DNA of 64,000 nucleotides, from positions 62,001 to 126,000 of the forward strand of contig NZ_RARC01000015.1 of assembly GCF_003719305.1 (NCBI RefSeq), given 5' to 3'. Made by a program: the position numbers and the translations under genes. The notes below the pieces were generated by a model. The model saw nothing but the letters and a program-made list of their open reading frames with translations, was not told the origin of the DNA and searched no databases. This DNA is from Mycolicibacterium stellerae (lineage in GTDB: Bacteria; Actinomycetota; Actinomycetes; Mycobacteriales; Mycobacteriaceae). Below, one piece after another: positions 33,026 through 41,882 of the stretch (positions within the stretch are counted from its first letter, which is position 1; the number at the start of each line of letters is the position of its first letter).

Positions 33026-33919
33026 ATGCGTACCGATAACGACACCTGGGATATCACCTCGAGCGTCGGCGCGACGGCGCTGTTCGTCGCAGCTTCCCGA
33101 GCGTTGGAGGCGAACAAGCCGCATCCGCTGGTCGTCGACCCGTACGCGGAGATCTTCTGCCGGGCGGTCGGCGGTGATTGGGCCGACGTGCTCGACGGCA
33201 AGGCGCCGGAAAACAAGTTGATGTCCGAGTTCGGCGCGCACTTCGTCAACTACCAGGCCGCACGCACACAGTTCTTCGACGAATACTTCTATGCCGCGGC
33301 CGATGCGGGTGTGCGCCAGATCGTGATTCCCGCGGCGGGGCTCGACTCGCGTGCCTACCGGCTGGCGTGGCCGGAAGGCACAGTCGTCTTCGAGCTCGAT
33401 CAGCCCCAGGTGCTGGCCTTTAAGGCAGACGTGCTTACCGGCAGCGGTGACGCGTCGACCGCGGAGCGCCGCGAGATCCCCGTCGACCTTCGCGATGACT
33501 GGCCCGCGGCACTACGACGGAGCGGATTCGATCCGTCCAGGCCGTCGGCATGGCTGCTCGAAGGGCTGCTGGTCTATCTGCCCGCCGCCGCGCAAGCAGA
33601 GCTCTTCGCAGGCATCCATGACCTTGCGGCGCCCGGCAGCCATGTCGCGGTCGACGACGGGAAGCCGTTCAGCGACGAGCTCTATAAGCAGGCGCGCGAA
33701 GTGGAACGGGAAGCACCGGACGGCTCCCGATTCTTCTCGCTGATCTACAACGAGCAGCACGCGCCTGCGATCGACTGGTTCACCGACCACGGGTGGAAGG
33801 GCTCGGAAGTCGAGCTGCCCGATTACTTCCGGCAAATCGATCGGCCGGTGCCGGGACCGGATTCCGAGGCCGGGCCGATGTTCGCCAGCATTTCGCTGGT
33901 CAGCGCCATAAAGGGGTGA
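33026..33919 (+). CDS. Class I SAM-dependent methyltransferase (PF04072 LCM-like)
   Basis: The 297-aa protein has the signature of a large mycobacterial paralogous family: DTWDITSSVGATALFVAASRALE at the N-terminus, VVDPYAEIFCRAVGG, ARTQFFDEYF, IPAAGLDSRAYRLAW (SAM site), ELDQPQVLAFKADVL and WLLEGLLVYLP. Family members are predicted O-methyltransferases; this copy's substrate is unknown. Confidence 0.92.
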   Translation: MRTDNDTWDITSSVGATALFVAASRALEANKPHPLVVDPYAEIFCRAVGGDWADVLDGKAPENKLMSEFGAHFVNYQAARTQFFDEYFYAAADAGVRQIVIPAAGLDSRAYRLAWPEGTVVFELDQPQVLAFKADVLTGSGDASTAERREIPVDLRDDWPAALRRSGFDPSRPSAWLLEGLLVYLPAAAQAELFAGIHDLAAPGSHVAVDDGKPFSDELYKQAREVEREAPDGSRFFSLIYNEQHAPAIDWFTDHGWKGSEVELPDYFRQIDRPVPGPDSEAGPMFASISLVSAIKG

Positions 33920-33950
33920 CCCAAAAGGGGCCCCGGCGGCGGATCGGCCA

Positions 33951-34361
33951 TCAGGAAAGTGGTGGTTGCCCGATCTGCTCTTTGAGGGACGCGAAATCGG
34001 CAAGATCCCATACGTGGGTGAACTTGTCGTCCTCCACCCGGTAGATGGTGAACTCCGAGATGGTTACTCGGCGGCCGGTCGCTTCGATTCCTTCGAAGGT
34101 ACCGCGGTGGGTGCCGGAGACCGAGAAGCTCAGCGCGATGTGTTCGGCGTCGATGACCATGTTGCGCACCGTCCAACGCCAGTCGGGAAACGCTTCGATC
34201 AGCGGGGCGAACTGCGCCGTGACGGCGTGCGTCTCCATCGGCGCGTCGTTGATCTGGATGGACGGGGCGTAGAACGTCGACATGCGATCGAAGTCGTGAT
34301 CGTTGCAGGCCTTCAGATAGTCCAGATAGAGGGACCGAAGCTGCTCGAGGTGGCTCTCCAT
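33951..34361 (-). CDS. SnoaL-like ester cyclase/NTF2-fold protein
   Basis: The 136-aa protein has the alpha+beta-barrel pattern of SnoaL polyketide cyclases: LYLDYLKACNDHDFDRMSTFYAPSIQIN, then AFPDWRWTVRNMVIDAEHIALSFSVSGTHRG and YRVEDDKFTHVWDLAD. The reaction is unknown. It lies 15 bp downstream of the hydrolase gene's upstream neighbour arrangement, sharing its strand with the hydrolase at 34377. Confidence 0.82.
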   Translation of the reverse strand: MESHLEQLRSLYLDYLKACNDHDFDRMSTFYAPSIQINDAPMETHAVTAQFAPLIEAFPDWRWTVRNMVIDAEHIALSFSVSGTHRGTFEGIEATGRRVTISEFTIYRVEDDKFTHVWDLADFASLKEQIGQPPLS

Positions 34362-34376
34362 TGTCGTCCTATTCTG

Positions 34377-35585
34377 CTAGCTGAACATGAAGTCGCGCAT
34401 GAACCGTGTCATCCTGCGCAGGTAGTCCGGCTGGCTGACATGCAGGATGTGGTTTCCGGGGAACCAGTGGAACGCGCAGCGGTCCCAGTGCTCCCACAGC
34501 GCTTCGGCCTGCTGCGGCGGGGCGAGGCGGTCGCCGAGACCGGCGATGATCAACCGCCGGTCCTTCGGGACCAAGGCGGGATAATTCAACGGCGAGTGGA
34601 ACATCGCTGCGGCCGTTGACAGTTCATCGCCGGTCCCGCTGAGCGTATCGCCGACCGCGACGAGCATGTTGGCAGGCCACCACTCGTCGACCAGCTTCTC
34701 CGGCATGACGACCGGAACATTGGGGATGACCGCCTGGATGCGGTCGTCGGCGCAGGCGATCAACGCAGAGGTGTAGCCGCCCAACGACATCCCGGTCAGC
34801 GCGATTCGGTCGACGCCGGTGTACTCCAGGTAGTCCAGTAGCGACCGGAAGTCGAACACAGCCTGAGCCATCGCCTCGGCAAAGCCTGCAGAGCCGTTCG
34901 CGAACAACCCGTAACCACTGAAGGGAGAGTACTTTTCGGCACGACGGCCGTGGAACGGCATTGTGTAGAGCAGGATGTCATAGCCCGACCGGTAGAACCA
35001 CGGCAGAGAGAAGAACAACCCGTTGAACATGTACGCCGACCCCATGAACCCGTGGATGACGCACAGCGTTGGGTGTGGTCCGTCGTCGTGGCGCCAGTGC
35101 TGGGCGTGCACGACGTTGTTGCGCTCATACGATTCACACCGGTCGCGCATCGCCGGGTTGACGGCCTCGAAGCTGCTGTTGAACCGGATGTTGTGCACGC
35201 GGCCGTTGGCCATCCACTCCGCGACGGGGTTCGCCGGGCGCGACGAGATCCGCGGCACCTCCGTCGGCGCGGGAAACGAGAGCTCCCCGTCCTTCTCGGC
35301 ACCCAGTTCGGCGTAGAACTGCAGTGCTTCGCGTTGTTGCTTTGCACCCGAGCTGTTGAACGCCGCCAGCGCCATCTGCGGAAGCATCGCCGCACCCACC
35401 ACCGATGCCAGCGCGGTGCGCAGGCCGAGATCGGCGATCGCCGAGGAATCGACGATCAATCGTTGGCGCAGCGTGAGATCCACGCGCCGCGGCAGGCCGC
35501 GCGAACCTGCGTCGGCGCCGGGGACGTCGGGAACGGGAATGGGGGGATCAACCGGCGCGGCACTGGGCGGCTGGGTACTGGACAC
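34377..35585 (-). CDS. Alpha/beta hydrolase (lipase-like), unknown substrate
   Basis: The ~402-aa protein has the alpha/beta hydrolase fold: LCVIHGFMGSAYMFNGL (oxyanion HG), nucleophile elbow GMSLGGYTS near residue 270, acid in GLGDRLAPP and catalytic His in FPGNHILHVS. The N-terminal ~100 residues are Pro-rich and then helical. GTG 35585 is the likely start (SSTQPPSAAP). A 15-bp gap to the SnoaL-like gene suggests co-transcription. Confidence 0.82.
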   Translation of the reverse strand: MSSTQPPSAAPVDPPIPVPDVPGADAGSRGLPRRVDLTLRQRLIVDSSAIADLGLRTALASVVGAAMLPQMALAAFNSSGAKQQREALQFYAELGAEKDGELSFPAPTEVPRISSRPANPVAEWMANGRVHNIRFNSSFEAVNPAMRDRCESYERNNVVHAQHWRHDDGPHPTLCVIHGFMGSAYMFNGLFFSLPWFYRSGYDILLYTMPFHGRRAEKYSPFSGYGLFANGSAGFAEAMAQAVFDFRSLLDYLEYTGVDRIALTGMSLGGYTSALIACADDRIQAVIPNVPVVMPEKLVDEWWPANMLVAVGDTLSGTGDELSTAAAMFHSPLNYPALVPKDRRLIIAGLGDRLAPPQQAEALWEHWDRCAFHWFPGNHILHVSQPDYLRRMTRFMRDFMFS

Positions 35586-35610
35586 GGCCCGATCGTATCT
35601 GCGCACACGC

Positions 35611-37449
35611 CTACGTCAGCCGGTACACCGTCGATTCGCCGATGACTGTGCCCTGATAGTGGTCGGCCACCCAGTCGGCGATCTCGCGCGTGTGCGCGGC
35701 GCTGCGGCTGCGCCCGTAGACCACCTCGCCGCGGTCCTTCAGCTCGGCGGCGCCTCCCCGTCCCGCCTCGACGTAGTAGGCGATCTTTCCTGCGTGCACG
35801 TCGTCGATGAACGATTGAAGGGTGGGCACCGGATCGCCACTCCATCCGCCGATCGCCATCACCGCAGTGCCCGACGAGACCTCGAGCGCGGCAGCCGACT
35901 GAGAGCCGTTCGTTGCGGCCGACCATTCGGTGTGCGTGTCGGCCAGCACGCTGGCGAGGTCCGGATTGGAGGCTTCGTCGCCGCCCCAATTGCCGAGTTG
36001 GCCCGGCCCTTTCCTCAGTGCCGTCGGGATGGAGCCCTGGTGTGGGGTTGCCGCGGTGGCGATCGAGAAGGCAGTCGGTCCACCGATCGCGGCCACCGCC
36101 CCGACGATGACCGCCGTCGCCAATCCCCGGTGTCCGCCGATGACGATCACGGCGACCGTTGCCACGATCGCGACGGCGGCGACTGCCCACGCCAGCCATT
36201 CCGGACCAAAAGCGTTGCGGCGCAGGAGGATAGTCGACCACATCGCGGTGAGCAGGATCATTGCCGCCATCGTGATGCGGCCGTCCCAGCCGCCGCGCTC
36301 CCGCCACGCCCACGCGGTGCCGATGCCGACGAGCCCCGCCACCGCGGGCGCCATCGCAACCGTGTAGTACGGGTGCACCATGCCGCTCATATAGCTGAAC
36401 ACCAGCGCGCTAGCCAGCAGCCATCCCGCGAACATCGCCAGCGCGGCCTCTTCACCGCGGCGCAGCCTGCCGCGCATCAGGAGGTACGCGCCGAAAGCGG
36501 CGGCCACCAGGGCCGCAGGCAGCAGCCAGGAGATCTCGTTGGCCATCTCGGAGGTGAAGAGCCGGTGCAGCCCCGGCCCGCCACCGAGTCTCGACCACCC
36601 CTGTCCGAACGCGGGCGAGGAGAGATCGGCCGAGTGATTGCTGTTTCGGCCCAGAATGCGGGTCATGCCGTTGTAGCCGACGGCCAACTGCAGGACCGTG
36701 TTGTCGGTCGATCCGCCGACGTAGGGCCGCGCGGTCGCCGGGATCACCGCGACCGTCAACACCCACCAGCCCGCGGTTGCGATCAGCGCTGCGGTGCCAC
36801 CGAGCAGATGGAGCAATCGCCTGCGCCACGTCGTCGGCGCCAAGAACAGGTACGTGGCGGCGAATGCGGGTAACGGAAGAAAGCCCTCTCCCATCTTGGT
36901 CAGAAACGCCGCGCCCGTCGCGACGCCCACCAGAGCAAGCCAGCGCCACGACGCCGACTCGACGGCCCGGATCAGACAGTATCCGGCGACCGTCAGCACC
37001 AGAACCAACAGCGCGTCGGGATTGTTGAAGCGGAAGATCAACGCCGCCCCCGGTGTGCAGGCCAACGCCGCGCCTGCAAGCAGCCCGGCGACTGATCCCG
37101 CCCCGGTGGCGGCGAACGCGCGGCGAACGGTTGCGGACAGCACCGCCACCGATGCCGCGCCCATCAGCGCCTGAGGTGCCAGTATCGAGCAGCTGTTCAT
37201 GCCGAACAACCGGACGGACAACCCGGTGATCCACAACGAGGCGGGCGGCTTGTCGACGGTGATGAAGTTGTTCGCGTCGAGTGACCCGAAGAACCACGCC
37301 GACCAGCTGTGCGAACCCGCCTCGGCCGCCGCGGCGTAGAACAAATTGCCGTAACCCGTTGCCGACAGATTGAACAGGTACAGCGCCGCGGCCGCCGCGA
37401 TCAGCGCGGCAAGCAGGATCTGCGTGCGCCTTTCGGCAGTGACGTTCAT
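35611..37449 (-). CDS. GT39-type membrane glycosyltransferase (ArnT/YkcB-like)
   Basis: The 612-aa protein has ~12 transmembrane helices and a C-terminal soluble domain. The first loop LFYAAAAEAGSHSWSAWFFGSLDANNFITVDKPP carries the acidic residues and DKPP motif of PMT/ArnT-type lipid-phosphate-sugar transferases. GNWGGDEASNPDL and YYVEAGRGG in the C-terminal domain are typical of the actinobacterial YkcA/B-like group. It should transfer a sugar from a polyprenyl-phosphate donor to an envelope acceptor. ATG 37449 follows an AAAGGC site. Confidence 0.88.
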   Translation of the reverse strand: MNVTAERRTQILLAALIAAAAALYLFNLSATGYGNLFYAAAAEAGSHSWSAWFFGSLDANNFITVDKPPASLWITGLSVRLFGMNSCSILAPQALMGAASVAVLSATVRRAFAATGAGSVAGLLAGAALACTPGAALIFRFNNPDALLVLVLTVAGYCLIRAVESASWRWLALVGVATGAAFLTKMGEGFLPLPAFAATYLFLAPTTWRRRLLHLLGGTAALIATAGWWVLTVAVIPATARPYVGGSTDNTVLQLAVGYNGMTRILGRNSNHSADLSSPAFGQGWSRLGGGPGLHRLFTSEMANEISWLLPAALVAAAFGAYLLMRGRLRRGEEAALAMFAGWLLASALVFSYMSGMVHPYYTVAMAPAVAGLVGIGTAWAWRERGGWDGRITMAAMILLTAMWSTILLRRNAFGPEWLAWAVAAVAIVATVAVIVIGGHRGLATAVIVGAVAAIGGPTAFSIATAATPHQGSIPTALRKGPGQLGNWGGDEASNPDLASVLADTHTEWSAATNGSQSAAALEVSSGTAVMAIGGWSGDPVPTLQSFIDDVHAGKIAYYVEAGRGGAAELKDRGEVVYGRSRSAAHTREIADWVADHYQGTVIGESTVYRLT

Positions 37450-37538
37450 CGGGGAACACCGTGCCGTGCTTTGCTGGTGGTGGCCCTGGTCGGCCGCTGC
37501 GAACCGCCTGTGAACCGACAGGTGCGACACTGTGAGCC

Positions 37539-38303
37539 ATGTGGAATCCCGACGTCTACCTCACGTTCGCCGACCACCGCGGCAGGCCCTTCTTCGATCT
37601 GACGTCACGGGTCGGCGCCGAGAATCCGCGTCGGGTCGTCGACCTGGGTTGCGGCCCAGGCAATCTCACCGCCACCTTGGCGCAGCGCTGGCCCGACGCG
37701 GTGATCGAGGCATGGGACAGCTCCCCGGAGATGGTCGAGTCCGCAAGGGAGCGCGGGGTGGACGCGCAAGTAGGTGATGTCCGGACGTGGGAACCCAAGC
37801 CCGACACCGACGTGCTGGTGAGCAACGCGACGCTGCATTGGGTGCCCGAGCACGTCGAGTTGCTGGTGCGCTGGGCGGTCGATCTGCCGAGTGGTTCGTG
37901 GATCGCGGTGCAGATGCCGGGGAATTTCCAGGCGCCGTCGCACGAGGCTGTTCGTACCGTGGCCAGGCGGGAGCCCTTTGCAAACAAGCTGCGTGACATG
38001 CCGTTTCGCGAGGGGAAGGTGGTCAGCAATCCGGCGGAGTATGCCGCCGTGCTCACCGATGCCGGCTGCCGGGTGGACGCCTGGGAGACCGTGTACATCC
38101 ATGAGCTGACGGGCGAACACCCGGTACTGGAGTGGATCACGGGCACGGCGCTGCGGCCGGTGATCGACCGGTTGTCGGAGGAGTCGTGGCAGCAGTACCG
38201 CCAACAGCTCATCCCACTGCTCGACGAGGCCTACCCCACCCGACCGGACGGCAAGACGTTCTTCCCGTTCCGTCGGATTTTCGTGGTTGCGCAGGTCGGC
38301 TAG
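37539..38303 (+). CDS. tam: Trans-aconitate 2-methyltransferase
   Basis: The 254-aa protein matches Tam: MWNPDVYLTFADHRGRPFFDL, the SAM motif VVDLGCGPGNLTATLA, EAWDSSPEMVE, VSNATLHWVPEH and a late EEYPTRPDGKTFFPFRRIFVV-like end. Tam methylates trans-aconitate, a spontaneous inhibitor of the citrate cycle. In M. tuberculosis (Rv0294) it is next to the Stf0 and sulfatase genes; here cysNC and cysD lie between. It converges with cysNC, overlapping by 4 bp. Confidence 0.92.
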   Translation: MWNPDVYLTFADHRGRPFFDLTSRVGAENPRRVVDLGCGPGNLTATLAQRWPDAVIEAWDSSPEMVESARERGVDAQVGDVRTWEPKPDTDVLVSNATLHWVPEHVELLVRWAVDLPSGSWIAVQMPGNFQAPSHEAVRTVARREPFANKLRDMPFREGKVVSNPAEYAAVLTDAGCRVDAWETVYIHELTGEHPVLEWITGTALRPVIDRLSEESWQQYRQQLIPLLDEAYPTRPDGKTFFPFRRIFVVAQVG

Positions 38304-40156
38304 CGGCGCTGGTTGAGCAGTTCGATCACCTGCGCTGCGAGGTCGTCGATATCGGCGCCGGCGGTGTCGAGCACCAGATCGGCGTTTTCGGGTGCCTCGT
38401 ACGGGGCGTCGACCCCGGTCAGCCCCTTGAGTTCCCCTGACCTGGCCCGCGCGTAGAGGCGCTTGGGATCGCGTCGCTCGCATTCGGCAAGCGATGTGGA
38501 TACGTACACCTCGATGAACGGCAGCTTCGCGGCGTTGTTGAGGGCCCGGGCGATCTCCCGGTCGGACTTCAGCGGCGATACCAGCGAAGCCAATGCGACG
38601 ACGCCGGCATCGGCGAACAATCGGGTGAGATGGCCTACGCGCCGAATGTTTTCGGCGCGGTCGCCTGCCGAGAAGCCGAGATCGTCGGACAGTCCGTGCC
38701 GGATGTTGTCACCGTCCAGCAGATAGGCGACGTCACCCGACTCGACGAGGGCCCGCTCGACGGCGACCGCGAGCGTCGACTTGCCGGACGCAGGCAGCCC
38801 GGTGAACCAGATGGTGGCGCCGCGTTGACCGGTGGCATTCCACCGGTGGTCGCGATCCAGCGACGAGGGATGCCAGCGGATGTCGTTTCTGGTCTGCACA
38901 CCAGGCTTGACTTCGCGAGGCTCGGTGATGGTGCCCGCGCCGACGGTGTCGTTGGAGGTCTCGTCGATCAGAATGAAGGCGCCGCTGTCTCGGTCCTCGG
39001 TGTAGGGGTCGGCGACGACTACCGAACTGGTCCGCAACGTCACAGAGCCGATGTCGTTGAGCACCAACTCGACTGGATTGTCGAGGTCGTCGAGCGTTTC
39101 GGGGTCCAGTCGTGAATGCAGCGCCTGCACGGTGGCCCGCACGGTGCGGGCACCCTGCTTGAGCGCGACCCGGTCACCCGCACGCAGCGGGCTGTCGGCG
39201 AACCAGCAGACGGTTGCGTCCAGCTCGCGGGCTTGGACGGGAAGGACCGCGTCTTCGTCGGCGCTGACGAACACGTCGCCACGGCCCACGTCGATGTCGT
39301 CGGCCAGTTCGATCGAAACCGACAGCGGCGCAACGGCGATCGCGCGGGAATCGTCGAGCGTGTCGATAGCGGTGACGGTCGATCGGGTGCCCGCAGGAAG
39401 GCTGATGACGGGATCGCCGACTTGCAGGGTCCCGCCGGACAGCCGGCCGGTGTAACGGCGGCGCTGCTCGGCGGACGGCCTGGACACCCACTGCACCGGC
39501 AGCCGTAGTCGGGCCGCTTCGGGTTGGGGCGCCGTCAGCTCGACGTCTTCCAGGTATTGGAGCAGGGTCGGCCCTTCGTACCACGGAGTGCGGTCCGACC
39601 GGTGCACCACGTTGTCGCCGTGTTTGGCGGCGATAGGGATCACCGTCACGTCGATGCCGCCGAGTCGGTCCGCGACCTGGTGCAGTTCGTCTTCCACGTG
39701 TCCGTATCGGGCTCGATCGAAATCGACAAGGTCGAACTTGTTCACCGCGGCGACGAAGTGCTTGATGCCCAACAGTTTTGCGATCCTGGCGTGACGGCGG
39801 GTCTGCCGCAGCACACCTGCGCTGGCGTCCACGAGCAGGACGGCGACGTGCGCGTTGGACGCTCCGGTGAACATGTTGCGGGTGTAGCGCTCATGGCCGG
39901 GGGTGTCGGCGAGGATGTAGCTCCGCGATTCGGTCGAGAAGAACCGGTACGCCACGTCGATGGTGATGCCCTGTTCACGCTCGGCGCGCAGGCCGTCCGA
40001 CAACGCAGCGAGGTCCGCGACACCCTCCTCGTCGGTGACGGCTTCCAGATGATCGGTCGGCAGGCTGTCGGTATCGTGCAGCAGGCGGCCGATGAGCGTG
40101 CTCTTACCGTCGTCGACGGAACCCGCAGTGGTGATCCGCAGTAGCTGTCGGGTCAT
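38300..40156 (-). CDS. cysNC: Bifunctional sulfate adenylyltransferase subunit 1/APS kinase
   Basis: The 618-aa protein joins CysN and CysC. The GTPase part has P-loop GSVDDGKST (residue ~12), switch motif DTPGHE and NKFD; domains 2-3 follow. The APS kinase part begins ~residue 440 with P-loop GLPASGKST, DGDNIRHGLSDDLGFS and a C-terminal LTGVDAPYEAP. With CysD it makes APS, then PAPS, the donor for sulfation. Start ATG 40156 overlaps the cysD stop (TGATG). It is the last gene of a four-gene unit with sulfatase, stf0 and cysD. Confidence 0.96.
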   Translation of the reverse strand: MTRQLLRITTAGSVDDGKSTLIGRLLHDTDSLPTDHLEAVTDEEGVADLAALSDGLRAEREQGITIDVAYRFFSTESRSYILADTPGHERYTRNMFTGASNAHVAVLLVDASAGVLRQTRRHARIAKLLGIKHFVAAVNKFDLVDFDRARYGHVEDELHQVADRLGGIDVTVIPIAAKHGDNVVHRSDRTPWYEGPTLLQYLEDVELTAPQPEAARLRLPVQWVSRPSAEQRRRYTGRLSGGTLQVGDPVISLPAGTRSTVTAIDTLDDSRAIAVAPLSVSIELADDIDVGRGDVFVSADEDAVLPVQARELDATVCWFADSPLRAGDRVALKQGARTVRATVQALHSRLDPETLDDLDNPVELVLNDIGSVTLRTSSVVVADPYTEDRDSGAFILIDETSNDTVGAGTITEPREVKPGVQTRNDIRWHPSSLDRDHRWNATGQRGATIWFTGLPASGKSTLAVAVERALVESGDVAYLLDGDNIRHGLSDDLGFSAGDRAENIRRVGHLTRLFADAGVVALASLVSPLKSDREIARALNNAAKLPFIEVYVSTSLAECERRDPKRLYARARSGELKGLTGVDAPYEAPENADLVLDTAGADIDDLAAQVIELLNQRR

Positions 40157-41082
40157 CAGAAGTACCCCTCGCGCTTGCGGTCCTCCATGGCGGCGGCCGA
40201 GGTGCGGTCGTCGGCGCGGGTTTCGCCGCGTTCGGAAACGGTTGCCGCAGAGATCTCCTCGATCACCCGCTCGATGTCGGTGGCCGTCGAACGGACCGCA
40301 CCGGTGATGGTCAGGTCACCGACCGTGCGATAGCGGACCCATTCCACAGATGCGGTCTCACCGTCGGCAGGCCCGGCGTAGTCGGACACCGCGAGCAGTA
40401 TGCCGTCCCGCTCGAACACCTCACGCTCGTGGGCGAAGTAGATCGACGGCAGCTCGAGGTTTTCCAGCTCGATGTAGCGCCACACGTCCAGCTCGGTCCA
40501 GTTGCTCAGCGGGAACACCCTGACCTGTTCGCCCTTTTTGATCCGGCCGTTGTACAGCGACCACGGCTCGGGGCGCTGGGAGCGCGGGTCCCACTGGCCG
40601 AACTCGTCGCGGAAGCTGAGGATGCGTTCCTTGGCGCGGGCCCGTTCCTCGTCGCGGCGGGCGCCGCCGAATGCCGCGTCGAATCCGCCGGCCTCCAACG
40701 CATCCAGCAGAGTTCGGGTCTGTTGCCGGTTTCGCGACGCTCCCGGTCCGGGATCTGGCACTCGACCGTTGTCGATGGACTCCTGGACCGACGCGACGAT
40801 CAGCTTGTGTCCGACTCCTTTGACCCTGCGGTCACGGAACTCGATCACCTCATCGAAATTGTGTCCGGTGTCGACATGCATCACCGGGAAGGGCAGTGGG
40901 CTGGGCCGAAATGCCTTCTCCGCCAGGCGCAGAAGCACGATGGAATCCTTGCCCGCAGAGAACAGCAGTACTGGCCGCTCCAGTTCGGCGGCCACTTCCC
41001 TGATGATGTGCACCGCTTCGGCCTCCAGCAGTCGCAGCTCGTCGACGTGCAGGGTGTCGTAATCGGTTGGCGGTGCGGTCAT
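40156..41082 (-). CDS. cysD: Sulfate adenylyltransferase subunit 2
   Basis: The 308-aa protein is the PP-loop ATP sulfurylase subunit. Motifs: VLLFSAGKDSIVLLRLA (PP-loop SGGKDS variant SAGKDS, usual for CysD), FPVMHVDTGHNFDEVIEFRD, AFGGARRDEERARAKERI, FPLSNWTELDVWRYI and the Tyr-Phe end KREGYF. GAAGGAGG precedes ATG 41082, which overlaps the stf0 stop (ATGA). It pairs with CysNC. Confidence 0.95.
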   Translation of the reverse strand: MTAPPTDYDTLHVDELRLLEAEAVHIIREVAAELERPVLLFSAGKDSIVLLRLAEKAFRPSPLPFPVMHVDTGHNFDEVIEFRDRRVKGVGHKLIVASVQESIDNGRVPDPGPGASRNRQQTRTLLDALEAGGFDAAFGGARRDEERARAKERILSFRDEFGQWDPRSQRPEPWSLYNGRIKKGEQVRVFPLSNWTELDVWRYIELENLELPSIYFAHEREVFERDGILLAVSDYAGPADGETASVEWVRYRTVGDLTITGAVRSTATDIERVIEEISAATVSERGETRADDRTSAAAMEDRKREGYF

Positions 41083-41876
41083 GTTGGTAGACCCTCCTTC
41101 TCGGCATCTACTCGGTATCGGTCCACCCACTCGTCGGACCGTTGATCGGCCTGCCGCTCCAGGGCCGGGGCCGGCGCCAGCTGCGGGTCCTGCCCCAACG
41201 CCTCCAGGACGGTGCCGACGATTTGGGTGAGGTTGCGCCAGAGCACCGGGTACGGCACCTCGAGCGGCGACAGGTTCTCCTTGGCGAACCATGTTCGCCA
41301 GCCCTCCTCTTGTGCCCGCAGCATGCCGACGACATGCGCGATGGCGCCTGCGTGGTACTCGGCCGCGGAGTCTCGTCTCGGATCGGGCCTACCGCGCCAG
41401 ACCCGCGTCTGCACGGCCCGCCAGAACGAAACCGCCTGCGAGACGACGTCGGGGCGATACACGTGGATCAAATACGGATCGGTGCCGACGACGTCTCGGA
41501 TCGCCGAAAGCAGGCCGTCGCCGGACCGGTCCGGCAGCCCGGCTGCGCGCGCAAGCAACAGCGGCGTCTGGTTCCACATCAGCTTGCCGCCCCAGATTCC
41601 GTTCGGCGTGCGGCCCACCGTGCGGATGTAGTCACGCCAGATCTCCGGCGTAGCGAGGTCGGGCTTGCCCTCGTCGAGGGGGTCGAGCAGGCGCAGGATC
41701 GATTCGTCATCGACGCCCTCGAACCACTGCCTCGGCTGTGGCGACTGACTTGTGGTCGGCAGGTACTGGAAGAATTCGCCTGGCTCACCGGCAACGCCTG
41801 TGGCCCGCAGCGATTCGACGAGCAGCGTGCTGCCGCTGCGTTGCGACGCCAGTACCAGGTATGCGGATGCTGCCAT
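41079..41876 (-). CDS. stf0: Trehalose 2-sulfotransferase Stf0
   Basis: The 265-aa protein has the PAPS-binding 5' loop YLVLASQRSGSTLLVESLRATG and the Stf0-specific AGEPGEFFQYL, KLMWNQ, HVYRPDVVSQAVSFWRAVQT (3'-phosphate loop) and a long C-terminal helix. Stf0 puts sulfate on the 2-position of trehalose, the first step towards sulfolipids in M. tuberculosis. The product's fate in a fast grower is unclear. Six bp separates it from the sulfatase gene and it overlaps cysD by 4 bp. Confidence 0.93.
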   Translation of the reverse strand: MAASAYLVLASQRSGSTLLVESLRATGVAGEPGEFFQYLPTTSQSPQPRQWFEGVDDESILRLLDPLDEGKPDLATPEIWRDYIRTVGRTPNGIWGGKLMWNQTPLLLARAAGLPDRSGDGLLSAIRDVVGTDPYLIHVYRPDVVSQAVSFWRAVQTRVWRGRPDPRRDSAAEYHAGAIAHVVGMLRAQEEGWRTWFAKENLSPLEVPYPVLWRNLTQIVGTVLEALGQDPQLAPAPALERQADQRSDEWVDRYRVDAEKEGLPT

Positions 41877-41882
41877 GGCGGC